DNA of 10,675 nt, taken from Bacteroidales bacterium (GTDB lineage: Bacteria > Bacteroidota > Bacteroidia > Bacteroidales > F082). Where the stretch lies: the NCBI GenBank assembly GCA_020853175.1, contig JADYZK010000263.1, forward strand, positions 1 through 10,675. The letters are read 5' to 3'. Under the pieces are notes generated by a model. It was given only the letters and a program-made list of their open reading frames with translations. It did not search any database and had not been told where the DNA came from. Shown one piece after another: positions 8,843 to 10,675 of the stretch. The translations under genes were made by a program, and so were the position numbers. Numbering within the stretch: the first letter of the stretch is position 1; the number at the start of each line of letters is the position of its first letter.

Positions 8843-8882
8843 CAACCTCATCAAACCGCATGTAAAACTAAAAAACATCAAT

Positions 8883-10502
8883 ATGTATAAAGATGAAAAA
8901 GTGCTGAGATCATAACTGGCACAATATGGCATAACCAATGTCGAAAAAATATTTCATAACAGCTCTTATGACGAGCTTTATCAGCACGAAACTGCGCCTG
9001 ATCTTCAAGGATTTGAGAAGGGTGTAGTTACCAAAATGGGTGCTGTTTCGGTGGATACTGGCGTGTTCACCGGTCGTTCTCCAAAAGACAAATACATTGT
9101 TTACGATGATGTATCAAAAGATACCGTTTGGTGGTCCACGATTGGAAAGAACGACAACCGTCCGCTCGAACCTGCCAAATGGGAGGTGTTAAAAGATATC
9201 GCTTCTAAACAGTTGAGCGAAAAGAAGTTATACATCATGGATGCCTATGCCGGAGCCAATCCCGACACCCGCCTCAAAGTCCGTTTCGTTATGGAAGTGG
9301 CATGGCAGGCCCATTTTGTGAAAAATATGTTCATCCGTCCTACCGCCGAAGAGTTGGCCACATTTACTCCCGATTTTGTAGTCCTTAATGCCTCTAAAGC
9401 CGTCAATCCCAACTGGAAAGAAATGGGAATGAACTCCGAAAACTTTGTTGTTTTTAACCTTACCGAGCGCATGTCGCTGATTGGCGGCAGTTGGTATGGC
9501 GGAGAAATGAAAAAAGGCATCTTCACCATGATGAATTATTACCTGCCACTGAAAGGCATTGCGGCCATGCACTGCTCGGCCAATATGGGCAAAGACGGCG
9601 ATGTGGCTATCTTTTTTGGATTGTCGGGAACGGGAAAAACCACCCTTTCAGCCGATCCTAAACGGATGCTGATTGGCGATGATGAGCATGGCTGGGATGA
9701 TGATGGTGTCTTTAACTTTGAAGGCGGCTGTTATGCCAAGTGCATCAACCTGAGCGAAGAAAACGAGCCGGATATTTTCCATGCCATCAAACAAGATGCT
9801 TTGCTGGAAAATCTGGTGATACGTGAAGATTGCAGCATTGATTTTGACAGCAAAGCCAAAACTGAAAACACACGGGTTTCTTATCCCATCAACCACATTG
9901 ATAATATTGTGAAACCTGTTTCAAAAGGCGGCCATGCCACCAAGGTGATTTTCCTCACTGCGGATGCTTTTGGTGTCCTTCCTCCGGTTTCAAAACTCAA
10001 TAGCGACCAAACCAAATACCATTTCCTTTCAGGATTTACTGCCAAGCTGGCCGGAACCGAACTTGGAGTAACGAGTCCGCAACCTACTTTTTCCGCTTGT
10101 TTTGGCAATGCTTTCCTTGCCCTGCATCCCACCAAATATGCCGTGGAGCTTGTGAAAAGGATGGAAGCCGTGGGTGCGAAAGCCTATCTTGTCAATACCG
10201 GTTGGAATGGAACCGGAAAACGAATCTCTATCAAAGCCACTCGCGCCATCATTGATGCCATTCTCGACGGAAGTATCGAAAAGGCGCCTACCCGCATTTC
10301 GCCCCGCTTCAAATTGGAAGTGCCCACCGAACTGGCAGGAGTTGATTCCAATATCTTGTTCACCAAAAGCACGTATGCCGATCCTGCCGAATTTGATAGA
10401 AAAGCCAACGAATTGGCAAAAATGTTTGTGGCTAATTTTGAGAAATACACTGATACAGAAGAAGGTAAACGTCTTGTAGAAGCTGGACCAATAGTGCTAT
10501 AA
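8883..10502 (+). CDS. pckA: ATP-type phosphoenolpyruvate carboxykinase, with an in-frame stop at codon 11
   Basis: PEP carboxykinase interconverts oxaloacetate plus ATP with PEP, CO2 and ADP. It drives gluconeogenesis and, in some Bacteroidota, CO2-fixing succinate fermentation. Read from the ATG at 8883 it would have 539 codons, the usual length. P-loop Lys252 (GLSGTGKTT, 246-254) falls within two residues of E. coli Lys254. Other motifs are [10 protein letters not shown] (substrate Arg), [11 protein letters not shown] (kinase-2/metal site), [30 protein letters not shown] and [11 protein letters not shown]. Codon 11 is TAA (8913-8915). The codons after it still encode family-like N-terminal sequence ([30 protein letters not shown]). 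The first ATG past the stop is at 9036, giving 488 residues and losing about 51 while keeping all catalytic motifs. It could be an error-containing read, a recent null allele, or a gene with an unusual start. Confidence 0.85.
8913..8915 (+). other. pckA: In-frame TAA stop near the 5' end of pckA
   Basis: The frame reads ATG at 8883, nine further sense codons, then TAA, then CTG and uninterrupted PEPCK coding sequence. A single base change (GAA, CAA or AAA to TAA) explains it. No frame shift is involved, because the codons on both sides are in register with the rest of the gene. No ATG, GTG or TTG in frame lies between the stop and 9036. Only the CTG at 8916 could be a near-cognate start. Confidence 0.85.
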
Positions 10503-10562
10503 GCATGGATTTACTTTTTTAGTACATCTGAAATGGTTTCGATACCGTACATTTTATGAAAT

Positions 10563-10590
10563 AAAAAGGGGGCAATCCCCTTTTTTATTT
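10563..10590 (+). terminator. Rho-independent terminator downstream of pckA
   Basis: AAAAAGGGG (10563-10571) pairs perfectly with CCCCTTTTT (10577-10585) around a 5-nt GCAAT loop, and a T-rich tract follows. It lies 60 nt after the pckA stop. The A-run on the 5' side would also allow it to work on the opposite strand. Nothing else is evident between the stop and this hairpin. Confidence 0.88.
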
Positions 10591-10631
10591 CCCTATTTTT
10601 TTATCATTCTGTGAAGTGAATGGATTATTTT

Positions 10632-10639
10632 TACTTTTG
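10632..10639 (+). promoter_or_regulatory. -7 promoter box for a gene beginning at the right edge
   Basis: TACTTTTG matches TAnnTTTG and ends 24 nt before an ATG at 10664, the same geometry as the other promoters here. It follows the pckA terminator, so a new transcription unit likely begins here. No clear -33 TTG is seen. Confidence 0.45.
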
Positions 10640-10663
10640 TGCATGGGCCTTCAACAAGTCCAA

Positions 10664-10675
10664 CATGAATACTGA
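10664..10675 (+). CDS. Possible start of the next gene, cut by the window edge
   Basis: An ATG at 10664 (Met-Asn-Thr, then the edge) lies 24 nt after a -7 box. An alternative ATG at 10643 runs into a stop after ten codons. Only three complete codons are visible, so the product cannot be named. Confidence 0.25.
   Translation, partial: HEY

Noticed and set aside
10643..10675. ATG at 10643 as the start of the last gene
   Set aside because: It reaches a stop after ten codons. The ATG at 10664 stays open to the edge and is better placed after the -7 box.

Overview
The window comes from a member of the Bacteroidota. Three lines of evidence support this. Nearly every gene is preceded by the phylum-specific -7 promoter box TAnnTTTG and an A-rich leader without a Shine-Dalgarno sequence. 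The proteins (two SPII lipoproteins, a secreted GH2 beta-galactosidase, a Bacteroidota-type Crp/Fnr regulator and an ATP-type PEP carboxykinase) fit the phylum. Base composition is moderate and even. I see no mobile element, CRISPR array, rRNA or tRNA. It looks like chromosomal core and metabolic DNA.

Layout from left to right. 63-1619 (-) is an ALDH7-family aldehyde dehydrogenase, with a possible terminator at the left edge. 1916-5128 (+) is a secreted LacZ-type beta-galactosidase. 5273-5455 (-) is a 60-residue membrane protein lying directly downstream of 5495-6184 (-), a Crp/Fnr-family regulator with an FNR-like set of cysteines. 6318-6545 (+) is an unknown 75-residue membrane protein transcribed divergently from the regulator. 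6623-8636 (-) is a two-gene operon with a 14-nt overlap: an MbnP-like lipoprotein followed by a di-heme MbnH/MauG/cytochrome c peroxidase-type lipoprotein. 8883-10502 (+) is PEP carboxykinase (pckA), which carries an in-frame TAA at codon 11. A strong terminator follows it, then a promoter and possibly the first codons of another gene at the right edge.

The most interesting theme is regulatory. The Crp/Fnr protein pairs an FNR-like cysteine set in its sensor half with a CRP-like recognition helix (RE-xxx-R). A perfect TGTGA-N6-TCACA palindrome lies in its own divergent promoter region. A near-perfect copy (TGTGA-N6-GCACA) lies upstream of the MbnP/MbnH operon. I infer a small local regulon: redox- or oxygen-responsive control of the regulator itself, the 75-residue membrane protein and the di-heme enzyme/MbnP pair. 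The second item to check is the pckA nonsense codon, which is either a sequencing error, a recent inactivation, or an unusual translation start.
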